IMG/VR virus record: IMGVR_UViG_3300027129_000008
Coordinates: 1-60,824 of that record
Length of the DNA stretch: 60,824 nucleotides
Source of the DNA: a virus
Direction: 5' to 3' (one strand)
Both the position numbers and the translations under genes were made by a program. This document shows, in pieces, positions 51,045 through 59,408 of this stretch. Within the stretch, counting starts at the first letter, position 1. The number at the start of each line of letters is the position of its first letter. The notes under the pieces were generated by a model that saw only the letters and a list, made by a program, of their open reading frames with translations, searched no databases and was not told the origin of the DNA.

Positions 51045-51574
51045 AGGTTTATAAAGTATTTGCCTTTTGGCCCACTATACTTGAATCTGGTAATTGGTAA
51101 AGATATATTTAGATTGTCTTTGATGTGTGGAAAGCTACCCTTCTTCACATAAGCTAATGTCATGTGGGGTTTGTAGTCTGGGTAACCGTCAGTATTTGGA
51201 TAACCATCACATCTACGTCTCAATTCGGTCAATATAGGACTTTTTTCAACTTCAAACTTGACCACATCAAATTTATCATTCTCAAACAAATTGAGTGCTT
51301 TCAATACCACATTAAATGGCTTTACACCTTGAAGGATTCTAGCCACATCTGTTCTACCAATATCTGGTTCAAATCCATACTTGAGAGTCACATGAGGTTC
51401 TTCATCATAACCATATGTAGGATCATTAGGATCAGTATATAGTATTTGCGGTGGTATTGCGGTTCTACCAAGTCTAATTACATGTGGTCCATAAGTAGGA
51501 CTTACATGTGCCATTAAACAACCTTTTTCAACGTGTCTATTTTCTACGAGTAACATATTTTCTAATAATTTCAC
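51041..51574 (-). CDS. 2H phosphoesterase (2'-5' RNA ligase / Acb1-like fold) with cargo-type N-terminus
   Basis: 177 residues. The two catalytic HxT motifs are EPHVTLKYGFEP (His61, Thr63) and KPHMTLAYVKKG (His137, Thr139). T4 anti-CBASS Acb1 is of this superfamily. The N-terminus MKLLENMLLVENRH matches the shared peptide (site LVE). It overlaps the upstream gene by 38 bases. Possible roles: degrading cyclic oligonucleotide signals, or RNA 2',3' end repair. Confidence 0.75.
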   Translation of the reverse strand: MKLLENMLLVENRHVEKGCLMAHVSPTYGPHVIRLGRTAIPPQILYTDPNDPTYGYDEEPHVTLKYGFEPDIGRTDVARILQGVKPFNVVLKALNLFENDKFDVVKFEVEKSPILTELRRRCDGYPNTDGYPDYKPHMTLAYVKKGSFPHIKDNLNISLPITRFKYSGPKGKYFINL

Positions 51575-52808
51575 GAATCAAATGTTCCTTCTTTACCAAT
51601 TGGTCCAAAGGCACACCTCTATACTTTTGTCTTAGTTGCGCAATTGGCATACCATATTGTTTTTCAGCTTGAGCAATCAGATTGTATCTATCTTGTTTCT
51701 CTTTTTCTAAAGATGCCAATTTACGAGCAACTACAGTAGCAACAGTATTCTTAATGTTATCATTATAATACTTCTCACCCGATACCAAAAGATCATTCAA
51801 TATTTTAATTTCTACTTCTAACCCATTTACTTCTTTTTCTAAATTATCCTTTTCAGCAGGCGTAAGTTTCGCTCCTGTTGTATGAAGTTTTCCTCTCTTT
51901 TCAATAAACTCTTGTGTCTTATCATCAATTACTTTTTCCAAACTAGGTTGTTGTTGTATTTTCGTAAGACCCCAAGAAGGATAATCAAATTCACTACCAA
52001 CCGGTGTATTGGACAAATCACTATCAGTTACCTTTATTGTTACATTATTACCTTTAATAGCCGTAACATCAGCTCTTATACCAAGTCCTAGGATTTTTAT
52101 TTTGTCACCTACTTTGAATTCAACATCTGCTTTATCCGTAACAGATGGTTTAGGTGGAGGAGTTTCTTTCCTAGGTTCTTCTTTGTCATACAGTTCATTG
52201 TATGACCTTATTTTGCTACCAATTTCATACAAACACTCAGTTGGATTATATCCATTAAACTCTATGACTTTTTCATATTGATCTTTGTATGGAATTACCT
52301 TATCTTTATTATAATCCCAGAATGTTACAATGATAGCTTTACCACTCGGGATTGTGCTTTCAATTTGAAGATCCAAATTTTCTGGCGGTTTACCATCTGT
52401 ATTGTCTACCTCAAAGATTCTACCTTTCATGATAGGATCTGAATATGCGCCCATTCTACCCAACCCCTTTAGAATATTTTCCAAATCCAAATGACCACCA
52501 CCATTATTACTAGCCTTTAATCGTTTGATACCTTTTTGGGCCCAATAATCCAATTGTTCTCTCTTATTAGAATCATACTTTATTTCCGGAGCGTCTTCTA
52601 ATTCTTTGATTTCTTTTAATACATCACTATCATCTGAGTAAAATTCTTTCTTGTTGTCGCTATATCCAAATATTGACTTTTTACCACTCTTGTCGTCTTT
52701 ATAAACAAAAAAAGCACATCTGTTGGCCGGAGAAGTGTAGTTATACAACTTTCTCTTGTAACTAACAGTGTCAGGATTTTCCACCAAAATATCAATTAGT
52801 TTAACCAT
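51537..52808 (-). CDS. Large hypothetical protein with cargo-type N-terminus
   Basis: 423 residues. Starts MVKLIDILVENPDTV (site LVE). The middle holds a hydrophilic Pro-rich linker (about 208-225), and residues 228-285 form a small beta domain (FKVGDKIKILGLGIRADVTA) like an SH3-type barrel. The C-terminal 120 residues are a coiled coil ending REIIRKYVTRRK. Not recognised. It overlaps the 2H phosphoesterase gene. Confidence 0.55.
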   Translation of the reverse strand: MVKLIDILVENPDTVSYKRKLYNYTSPANRCAFFVYKDDKSGKKSIFGYSDNKKEFYSDDSDVLKEIKELEDAPEIKYDSNKREQLDYWAQKGIKRLKASNNGGGHLDLENILKGLGRMGAYSDPIMKGRIFEVDNTDGKPPENLDLQIESTIPSGKAIIVTFWDYNKDKVIPYKDQYEKVIEFNGYNPTECLYEIGSKIRSYNELYDKEEPRKETPPPKPSVTDKADVEFKVGDKIKILGLGIRADVTAIKGNNVTIKVTDSDLSNTPVGSEFDYPSWGLTKIQQQPSLEKVIDDKTQEFIEKRGKLHTTGAKLTPAEKDNLEKEVNGLEVEIKILNDLLVSGEKYYNDNIKNTVATVVARKLASLEKEKQDRYNLIAQAEKQYGMPIAQLRQKYRGVPLDQLVKKEHLIREIIRKYVTRRK

Positions 52809-52813
52809 AAATT

Positions 52814-53416
52814 TTACCAGTATTTTCCTTTACCCTTGTTTCCTAAACTACGAATACGATGACTACGGCAACTCCAGTAACCAGCTGTAGTTCTATCTTT
52901 CTTTTGACTACATCTGTGACGTGCGGCAAAACTTTTACGACGAGCCTTGTTACCAGCTCTACTTCTCATATTTGGATCACCAAAAGTTACCTTCTTCACA
53001 TTGCCGTTTTTTGATTTGACATACACGGCGTATTTCTTAGGGCCGCCTGGAGTTCTGAATGGTCTATTGAGATGAACAGTGCGACCTCTGTGTTTCAACT
53101 CCATGATCAAATCTTCTTCGACTTCAATAGGAGCATCCAAATAAACCTCTCGACCCTCAAATACTTCCTTCTTACCAAGATCACTTTCGACCAATTCAGC
53201 ATCTGCATCACACAACTCTATTAGGTTGTCATAATACAATTTACGAACTTCATCAATTAATTCAAAGTAAGATTCACTGTAGGTTCGAAAAATGTTCTCA
53301 CACAAAGGTATGTTCTTTGACAAATGATATCGTAAATTGGAAGTTGTCTCTACTTCTTCCAACAAGTTCATTGAGCAAAGCGAGTCGCTCTCTATCAGGT
53401 CGTTAAGCTTGATCAT
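52814..53416 (-). CDS. Basic Cys-containing protein with cargo-type N-terminus
   Basis: 200 residues. Starts MIKLNDLIESDSLCS (site LIE), with a second LLEE at 18-21. The C-terminal 70 residues are very basic: VKSKNGNVKKVTFGDPNMRSR, then KSFAARHRCSQKKDRTTAGY and WSCRSHR, a two-Cys basic pattern I have seen in T4-like head-associated proteins. It probably binds DNA. Late motif 4 bases upstream. Confidence 0.65.
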   Translation of the reverse strand: MIKLNDLIESDSLCSMNLLEEVETTSNLRYHLSKNIPLCENIFRTYSESYFELIDEVRKLYYDNLIELCDADAELVESDLGKKEVFEGREVYLDAPIEVEEDLIMELKHRGRTVHLNRPFRTPGGPKKYAVYVKSKNGNVKKVTFGDPNMRSRAGNKARRKSFAARHRCSQKKDRTTAGYWSCRSHRIRSLGNKGKGKYW

Positions 53417-53420
53417 ATGA

Positions 53421-53429
53421 TATAAATAT
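53421..53429 (-). promoter_or_regulatory. Late-type motif ATATTTATA
   Basis: 4 bases upstream of the ATG at 53416. Confidence 0.55.
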
Positions 53430-54355
53430 TATCCGTATTTGTTTATCGTTTTTAATTCGTTAATCAATATCTTTTCCTCGGCATCCAAGTTCTTATCTAG
53501 TTCAACAAATACGTCATCCAATGACATCTTGGTGCTTGAACGTTTCTGAATGGTTTTTAGACTTTCAAGAGTATCAACCACAGTATCCAATGTGTTTTTA
53601 TGTTTGTTAAACGTAGGTAACTCAATATGATTACTGAATTGTAAAGCTTTTGGAGCAACACCTTTGAGAAGATTGATGATCGAAGCAACAATGTGTTCAA
53701 ATATACCAAATATAGCTCCGGCAATTGGGTTTGTTGCTGCCAAGAACCTCAATACCATAAAACATATCAAGAATATCAATATGCCAGTTACACCTATAGT
53801 AACAAATCGTTTCAAACCATACATTACACCACCAAGTCCCATCCAACTATTTACTTCGTCAACGGTCACTTGTAATGCATCCGCTTTCTTTGCAACTTGT
53901 GATGCTTGTGTTTCGAGACCTTTTATTTGTTCTTCATAAACGTCTTCGATCTCTTTCTGTTTTACTTGAAGTGCTAGAATCTCATCGTCTCTTTGTTTTA
54001 GAAGTTTAGCACCCTTGTCTTTTTCTTTCTGAACTTCACTATTTAAAAGATCTGTAAGTTCCTTGATTTTGTTCAATTCATCAATATTAGGATTACCAGT
54101 AATGTTCAATACCCTATTGTTAAAGTCTATAGCAGTCTTGACTTGAACTGGAGGGTTGGTGACCGCCTTTAACGAGTAATCAGTTCCAGATGCCAAAGTA
54201 GCTACTTGTTGTAGTTTCTCACCCTCATTCTTTGCCAATTCAACTCGGGTCTCAGCAAGACCATCTTTTGTTTTTTGAACCTTTTCTACATTGGATGTTT
54301 TGCATCCTCCGACCAATAAAAAAGAAGCCAAAAATAGTGTAAATAGTTTTCTCAT
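53429..54355 (-). CDS. Lipoprotein with coiled coil and transmembrane helices
   Basis: 308 residues. N-terminal MRKLFTLFLASFLLVGGC is a type II signal with the lipobox Cys at residue 18. Residues about 25-170 are coiled coil; residues about 185-240 include one or two transmembrane helices (VTIGVTGILIFLICFMVLRFL, then AIFGIFEHIVASIINLLKG). A lipid anchor plus inner TM could span the periplasm, as spanins do, but spanins are shorter. Function unclear. Late motif 3 bases upstream. Confidence 0.65.
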   Translation of the reverse strand: MRKLFTLFLASFLLVGGCKTSNVEKVQKTKDGLAETRVELAKNEGEKLQQVATLASGTDYSLKAVTNPPVQVKTAIDFNNRVLNITGNPNIDELNKIKELTDLLNSEVQKEKDKGAKLLKQRDDEILALQVKQKEIEDVYEEQIKGLETQASQVAKKADALQVTVDEVNSWMGLGGVMYGLKRFVTIGVTGILIFLICFMVLRFLAATNPIAGAIFGIFEHIVASIINLLKGVAPKALQFSNHIELPTFNKHKNTLDTVVDTLESLKTIQKRSSTKMSLDDVFVELDKNLDAEEKILINELKTINKYG

Positions 54356-54358
54356 ACC

Positions 54359-54367
54359 TATAAATAT
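54359..54367 (-). promoter_or_regulatory. Late-type motif ATATTTATA
   Basis: 3 bases upstream of the ATG at 54355. Confidence 0.55.
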
Positions 54368-54421
54368 TGAATCGGTGTATAAAAACTTGTGTATTTCACC
54401 ACACTCATTTATGATATTAAC

Positions 54422-55195
54422 ATGTCAAAATATTGTGACACATCGCTGATATATCTAAAATCGATCAACAAATCGGTCGCACGTAATTTGATCGAAAAGA
54501 ACCACTATACACACAAGTGGACCAGTTGTTCTGTAGCATATGGTGTGTATACCAAAGATTATGTTGAAAGCACATTCTTTGGAGGATTCGATAGTAGATT
54601 GATTGGTGTTCTTGTATATGGTAATGCTGTAGGACGCAATTCGAGCACTAGTATAACTCCGTTACTAACCAACGATAACGTGTTTGAATTGACCAGATTG
54701 TGGATTGAAGACGGTCACGGTAGTAACATAGAAAGTTACTGTATAGCAGAAAGTTTCAGACTGTTGAATGTGGAGTTTCCTCAAATCAAGTGTATCTTGA
54801 GTTATGCTGACAGCGAAGTTGGACATGCCGGAACCATTTATCAAGCAACCGGCTTCTTATATCAAGGCGACAATTATGTTGATATCGCATTGATGCCAAA
54901 TTACAGTGTTAGTTTGGTTGGACCACCCAACTATGATTGGATACACAGTAGAAACGTCTATGGTAGATGGAAAACACACAATGTGGACAAACTTAAGGAA
55001 CGTATAGGAAAAACGTTCTGGCGCAAACGTGAGAGTGGCAAACACCGTTATATTAAGTTCATCAGCAACAAGATTGAAAACAAACGGTTGTCAAAGTCAC
55101 TGATACATAAACTGTTACCCTATCCAAAATCAACATCGTTCACAGAACAAATACAAGAAGTTGTAGTGGGTAATAACAACGAGTTTTTCCAATAA
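54422..55195 (+). CDS. Mom-like DNA modification protein (GNAT fold)
   Basis: 257 residues from ATG 54422 (a start at 54389 is upstream and less likely). Conserved Mom features seen: IEKNHYTHKWTSCSVAYGVY, then LVYGNAVGRNSSTSITPLL, VFELTRLWIEDGHGSN and ILSYADSEVGHAGTIYQATG. Phage Mu Mom converts adenine to N6-(carbamoylmethyl)adenine and blocks restriction. It is the only + gene between capsid and lipoprotein genes. The last codons are next to the capsid terminator. Confidence 0.8.
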   Translation: MSKYCDTSLIYLKSINKSVARNLIEKNHYTHKWTSCSVAYGVYTKDYVESTFFGGFDSRLIGVLVYGNAVGRNSSTSITPLLTNDNVFELTRLWIEDGHGSNIESYCIAESFRLLNVEFPQIKCILSYADSEVGHAGTIYQATGFLYQGDNYVDIALMPNYSVSLVGPPNYDWIHSRNVYGRWKTHNVDKLKERIGKTFWRKRESGKHRYIKFISNKIENKRLSKSLIHKLLPYPKSTSFTEQIQEVVVGNNNEFFQ

Positions 55196-55225
55196 AAAAC
55201 CCACCAGCCTTTCGACTGGTGGGTT
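55191..55225 (-). terminator. Rho-independent terminator of the capsid operon
   Basis: 10-bp stem (55198-55207 with 55216-55225) followed on the - strand by TTTTTT. It ends the major capsid transcript. Confidence 0.85.
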
Positions 55226-55251
55226 CGTTATCTAATTTAGACTAATCCAAA

Positions 55252-56982
55252 TTATACGGTGTCGAGATCGGCGATCAAGACCTTACCGTAGAACTCAGGA
55301 CGCACTACCTTCTTAGCGTAGCGAGTCATCACACCACGGCGTGGAGTGAAGTTCACTGGATCATAGACCAATGGAGTTTGGATGAGTGGGATGTATGGAG
55401 CATACACAGCACCAGTCTCCAAGAAGTTGCTACCACGGAAACCAACGAGGATAGCATTATCGGTCATGTATGGGTTCTTGTAAACTTGGAAGCGACTTGC
55501 GAAGCTACCAACACGGCTTACACCCATTGCGAACTTAGCTTGGTCACCGTCAGTGTTCACAACATATCCTGGGATTGACTCCAAGATGGTTGCTACGTCT
55601 GGCGAACATACCAAGAAGTTTGCGCCACCACGGAGAGTCAATTGGTGAATCTTGTTAGAGACCTTTTGGATCTTGTTACCAAGAGTTTGGAACCAAGTGC
55701 TCTTTACGTAAGCGGTGCGGTTTGGTGAAGCGTTAACAACACGGGTGAACGAAGCCACATCGGTGGTGTTGTTTACAGTCTTGGTGAACTCAGTTCCGAT
55801 TTGGGCAGACCAAGCTTCGGTAGTTACACCAGTGACAGACTCGTTCAACATGTCGAGGATTTCGAGGTCGATTTCCATCGAAACATACTCACTCAAGAGA
55901 GCAGTAAGTTCTGCTTCTGCATCAATAGAGTGATATGCGTTCAAGTCTTGAGCCAATTCTGGGGTCCAGACAGCCTTCAACTTACGGGTCTTAGCAACGA
56001 TTGGTTCGCTCTTAAGTTCCAAGTTGACTTCTGGGATCTTGATGTCAGTGCCGATAGATTGGGTATAGACGTTGTTAGCAACACCAGAACCTTCACCAGC
56101 GGTCTTACCGTCTTCGAAGTCACCACGGAGGTTGTCCGAAGGTTGAACTGTGTAGTTCAAACGTGCGGTAGTAGTAGGAGCAGCTGCACCAGCAGATTGA
56201 CTTACGAACAAGTTAATTTGATAGTATGGGTTTGCCAAGCTACCAGTGTTAACTGCGGTTGCGTAAGTGTTCAATACAGTGTAAGCTACACCAGAACTCT
56301 TTTGAACACCGAAAGAACGAACTGCGTTCAAGTCAACGTTCCAGAGGTTACCGGAACCTGGCTTTGCTTCGGTGTTGTCGTCGAGGTTAAAGGTAATCTT
56401 GTAGACACCTGGAACTTCGTTAGAACCGTTAACGGAAGCACTGAAAGCAGAATCGAATTGTAGATCGTTCCAGCTTGCGGTAGCTACGAGAACAGTTGCG
56501 TTTGAGCTAGAGACGGTGCGCTCAGAATAAGCATAGCGTCCTTGGCCATAGAGACCATTTACAGCAGCATCAGTAGAACCGAGCTTCTTTTGGTTACCAC
56601 CGAACAAGCTTTCGCCTGCAGTGTGTCCCAATTGAGTGCCGGAACCATACTTGAAGTCGAGATAGAAGATAAGACCGCTTGGGAGGTTCATTGGTTGAAC
56701 CGAAACGAACTCCTTAGCAGCGATCTCAGCAAATACACGACGGACCAATGGAAGAGCAACGCCTGCCCATTGTTCACTGTTTGCACTTGTTCCAGTTGTT
56801 GAAGCTTCGTCCAACAATTGCTTTGCTTGGTTTTCCAAGAGGATCGACATGTGTGCCTTTTCAACACCGGTGGTGTTTTCGAGAAGGCCTGTCTTTTCCC
56901 ACTTGTTTTGAAGACCACGGGTTTCAGCCATTAGCTTAGCCTGTGGATTCATATTATTTGTTAGTAGACTCTTTACGTCCAT
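55252..56982 (-). CDS. Major capsid protein (gp23-like)
   Basis: 576 residues. WAGVALPLVRRVFAEIAAKEF, then QPMNLPSGLIFYLDFKYG is the hallmark of T4 gp23. The N-terminal ~65 residues hold LxE sites (GLLE-N, ILLE-N, LLDE-A) where the gp21-type protease removes the propeptide. FLVCSPDVATILESIPGY and YAPYIPLIQTPLVYDP are C-terminal signatures. Codon use is strongly biased, consistent with very high expression. SD AGGA; no late motif upstream, so it is translated from the scaffold transcript. Confidence 0.95.
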   Translation of the reverse strand: MDVKSLLTNNMNPQAKLMAETRGLQNKWEKTGLLENTTGVEKAHMSILLENQAKQLLDEASTTGTSANSEQWAGVALPLVRRVFAEIAAKEFVSVQPMNLPSGLIFYLDFKYGSGTQLGHTAGESLFGGNQKKLGSTDAAVNGLYGQGRYAYSERTVSSSNATVLVATASWNDLQFDSAFSASVNGSNEVPGVYKITFNLDDNTEAKPGSGNLWNVDLNAVRSFGVQKSSGVAYTVLNTYATAVNTGSLANPYYQINLFVSQSAGAAAPTTTARLNYTVQPSDNLRGDFEDGKTAGEGSGVANNVYTQSIGTDIKIPEVNLELKSEPIVAKTRKLKAVWTPELAQDLNAYHSIDAEAELTALLSEYVSMEIDLEILDMLNESVTGVTTEAWSAQIGTEFTKTVNNTTDVASFTRVVNASPNRTAYVKSTWFQTLGNKIQKVSNKIHQLTLRGGANFLVCSPDVATILESIPGYVVNTDGDQAKFAMGVSRVGSFASRFQVYKNPYMTDNAILVGFRGSNFLETGAVYAPYIPLIQTPLVYDPVNFTPRRGVMTRYAKKVVRPEFYGKVLIADLDTV

Positions 56983-57028
56983 AATATTATTTTCCTATCT
57001 TTTGGTTTGTTAATTACTCGCAAACAAA

Positions 57029-58126
57029 TTACTTCTTGATTCCTGCGAGCTTTTGGAATCTTGAAGCCATCACATCAGCTTGAGGTTCTACAATCGTAGA
57101 GTCAGGCTTTGTGCTGGATACTGGTTTGCTTGCCAAACCTTCGGTGATAGTTGAGACAGTCGCATTTGACTTTTTCTTGGCGACTGATCCACCGGCATTA
57201 AATGATTCGGCCAAAACTGTGTATGCCAATTTGATTTCACGCAATGTCTTGGTGAGATCAAATGTGTTGATGACCTTCAACTTTTGGTCTTCGGTCAAAT
57301 TCTTACCCTTGAAGATCTTGTTGGTATAAAGCAACTTAGCATTCAAGAGATTGGTTTCTTCAAGAACACCCTTCAAATACTTCACAGTATCTTGATGTTC
57401 CTTCAATTGATTCTTCAATGCTTCGTTTTCTTCATTGATAGCAACAAGTGCTTCTGCCATTTCTTCAGCAGTCACTTCTTCTTCATAAGTGTCTTCTTCC
57501 ATTGGAGAAGGAACTTGTCCAGCAACTGGTGCTACTGGAGCTTGAGGAGCCATAGCGGCAGCTGGTGCTGCTACTGCAGCTGCTGGATCAGCAACTGGGG
57601 CAACTGGAGCAGCTGGTGCTTGACCATCTTCTTCCAATTCAGCGAGAAGTTCGTCAAGATCAACAACTTCTTCTTCAGAAGCTTGTTCTTCTTCAGCTAC
57701 AACTTCATGCTTCTCTTCCTCTTCTTCCTCACCGTCTTCCTTCTTACCTTCTTGTTCCAACTCAGCAAGAATCTCATCCAACTCTTCGCTGGTGATTTCT
57801 TCGCCTTCTTCAAGAGTTGCGTCGAACTCTTGCTTTCCAGCTGGAGTGGTGTTTTTCTTTGCTGCAGTAGAAGGTTGGGTTGGGTGTTGCTTAGAAGCAA
57901 TATTGCTGTCATCCTTACCGATGCCAGAAGATGCAAGCTTCTCTTCGATCTTGCCTTCTTCTTCCTTACCTTCGTTTTCTTGTTCTGACTCTTCCTTGAG
58001 CTTCTCTGCGAACATTTCTTTCATGCTCTTTGCGAAGTTTTCCTCAAGAAAGGTTTTTGCATTAGCAATTGCAGTTTCACGAACTGCCTTTGCGTCTGCG
58101 ATGCTTTCCTTTAATAGATCGCTCAT
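57029..58126 (-). CDS. Prohead scaffold/core protein (gp22-like)
   Basis: 365 residues from ATG 58126 (an earlier start at 58177 lacks the SD). Very acidic, with Glu/Lys coiled coils, an Ala/Pro-rich linker (about 190-235: APAAPVAPVADPAAAV) and many LxE sites (ILAELEQ, LLAELEE). T4 gp22 is likewise acidic, helical and digested by gp21. The last residues (MASRFQKLAGIKK) end in a basic tail. SD GGAAAGG. Its late motif lies about 96 bases upstream. Confidence 0.8.
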   Translation of the reverse strand: MSDLLKESIADAKAVRETAIANAKTFLEENFAKSMKEMFAEKLKEESEQENEGKEEEGKIEEKLASSGIGKDDSNIASKQHPTQPSTAAKKNTTPAGKQEFDATLEEGEEITSEELDEILAELEQEGKKEDGEEEEEEKHEVVAEEEQASEEEVVDLDELLAELEEDGQAPAAPVAPVADPAAAVAAPAAAMAPQAPVAPVAGQVPSPMEEDTYEEEVTAEEMAEALVAINEENEALKNQLKEHQDTVKYLKGVLEETNLLNAKLLYTNKIFKGKNLTEDQKLKVINTFDLTKTLREIKLAYTVLAESFNAGGSVAKKKSNATVSTITEGLASKPVSSTKPDSTIVEPQADVMASRFQKLAGIKK

Positions 58127-58222
58127 ATTAATTTTACCTTTCCTATGTTGTTTTGTGAAGTTATTGGAGAACTCCAAAGAAGATTTAAACTCAGTGGCAT
58201 CAAAGACATTGACGCATTTGTT

Positions 58223-58231
58223 AATAAATAT
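58223..58231 (-). promoter_or_regulatory. Late-type motif ATATTTATT with long leader
   Basis: About 96 bases upstream of the scaffold ATG, so it is not part of the start region. This argues for a promoter rather than a translation signal. Confidence 0.55.
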
Positions 58232-58262
58232 AATTTAAATTTGGAAAATGACAATTTTTTTG

Positions 58263-58271
58263 ATATTTATA
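58263..58271 (+). promoter_or_regulatory. Late-type motif ATATTTATA (+ strand)
   Basis: 5 bases upstream of the ATG at 58277; divergent from the motif at 58223, 31 bases away. Confidence 0.55.
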
Positions 58272-58276
58272 GATGT

Positions 58277-58885
58277 ATGCCAGCAAAATCTGAAAAACAA
58301 GCACGATACTTTAGACTCGTAAGAGCAGTTCAAAAAGGTGATGTTCCTGCAAAGGACGTATCTAAGGACTTGAGAAAGACTGCGAAAAGTATGTCACCAA
58401 AGGCTGTAAAAGATTTCACCAAGTTGAAAGAGTTACTAAAGAATTTAAGTGAATCTGAATTCAGTTCTGCAAAGATGCAAGAAGTTCCAAATAAAACATT
58501 GGATGATGTATTGAGAGAAAACTCTGGTGTGAAGTTTAACAAAGAAGAACTTCTAACATTCCAAAACAAACAAAATGGTTTTGGTGGATTTGGTAAAGCA
58601 AATTTTGTTCACAAAAAGAGCACCAACGAAATCAAAGCAAATATCACTAGTAACGAATCAAACAAAGATTATGTGTTCAAGAAGCTAGTGAATAATCAAA
58701 ACCCAGGCTTATACAATTACGGTTGCTTTATTGGTATCACACCATCCAAACAAAGTGATAACCCAGAAGATAACAAAGAAAAAGTAGTATACATGTTGAG
58801 CAGTATCTTTGATGATGATGGTGGTGAAGAAAAAAACAAAATATTAGCAGACTTCATTGATAGAATTAATTCATATGGACTATAA
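58277..58885 (+). CDS. DUF3008-like protein
   Basis: 202 residues from ATG 58277; longer frames upstream are not supported. The N-terminal ~50 residues follow DUF3008: MPAKSEKQARYFRLV, then SKDLRKTAKSMSPKAVKDFTKLKE. The rest (about 60-202) is unrecognised, with KNFNKEEL-like helices and a C-terminal DDDGGEE acidic stretch. Preceded by a late motif. It overlaps the next + gene by 11 bases. Confidence 0.6.
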   Translation: MPAKSEKQARYFRLVRAVQKGDVPAKDVSKDLRKTAKSMSPKAVKDFTKLKELLKNLSESEFSSAKMQEVPNKTLDDVLRENSGVKFNKEELLTFQNKQNGFGGFGKANFVHKKSTNEIKANITSNESNKDYVFKKLVNNQNPGLYNYGCFIGITPSKQSDNPEDNKEKVVYMLSSIFDDDGGEEKNKILADFIDRINSYGL

Positions 58886-59234
58886 AAACTTATATGCTCA
58901 AGTTAAATTGGGCAATTTCCTAAACAAGGGCGGAGACGAAACAGATTCTCCAAAATACAAGTTGATTGACATTGATCACCCAAATGGTTGGAGCTTCAAT
59001 GAAATTGAGACCCTTGGTGATATGGGATTCAAAATCGACAATGACACTGATATGGTGTGTGAAGTAGAAGTGCCTACTTTAGAAATGATGGAAGAAAAAG
59101 TTCCAGTCAAGGTTTATAAAAACGAAGACGGATATGTCCTTGAGACTACCCGTCGCCATGTTTTTGAAACTTTTAAGAAGATGATCGAATTCGTTGATTC
59201 GATCCCAACAGATCCCAAACTAAAAGCTAAGTGA
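58875..59234 (+). CDS. Hypothetical acidic protein
   Basis: 119 residues; ATG 58875 overlaps the preceding gene by 11 bases. MDYKNLYAQVKLGNFLNKGGDE, then DIDHPNGWSFNEIETLGDMGF, a compact acidic alpha/beta protein. Not recognised. Confidence 0.5.
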   Translation: MDYKNLYAQVKLGNFLNKGGDETDSPKYKLIDIDHPNGWSFNEIETLGDMGFKIDNDTDMVCEVEVPTLEMMEEKVPVKVYKNEDGYVLETTRRHVFETFKKMIEFVDSIPTDPKLKAK

Positions 59235-59236
59235 TC

Positions 59237-59401
59237 TCACCTTTGTGTTGATCGAAGCATGGTCTGTGTCTTAAACGCAGACCAATATACTTTACCAATA
59301 ACAGCTAATGTAGTTATAACCGCCAAGATGTTTCTGTGGTCTACAATCCAATTTCCTACACCATAAGTCCAACACCAGGCTTCAAGCAAAAACATTTTCA
59401 T
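59237..59401 (-). CDS. Small membrane protein
   Basis: 54 residues (ATG 59401): a helical start (MKMFLLEAWCWTYGVGNWIV), then RNILAVITTLAVIGKVYWSAF as a single transmembrane segment and a short basic tail. It lies 7 bases after the stop of the 171-residue gene and stops just before the convergent + gene. The SD is weak. Not recognised; could be a small lysis or membrane protein. Confidence 0.5.
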   Translation of the reverse strand: MKMFLLEAWCWTYGVGNWIVDHRNILAVITTLAVIGKVYWSAFKTQTMLRSTQR

Positions 59402-59408
59402 ATCAATC

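Noticed and set aside
55801-56463. 220-codon + strand frame opposite the capsid gene
   Set aside because: The capsid protein on the - strand is certain; this is an antisense shadow.
57284-57988. 234-codon + strand frame opposite the scaffold gene
   Set aside because: Cys/Phe/Ser-rich artefact of reverse reading of an acidic coiled coil.
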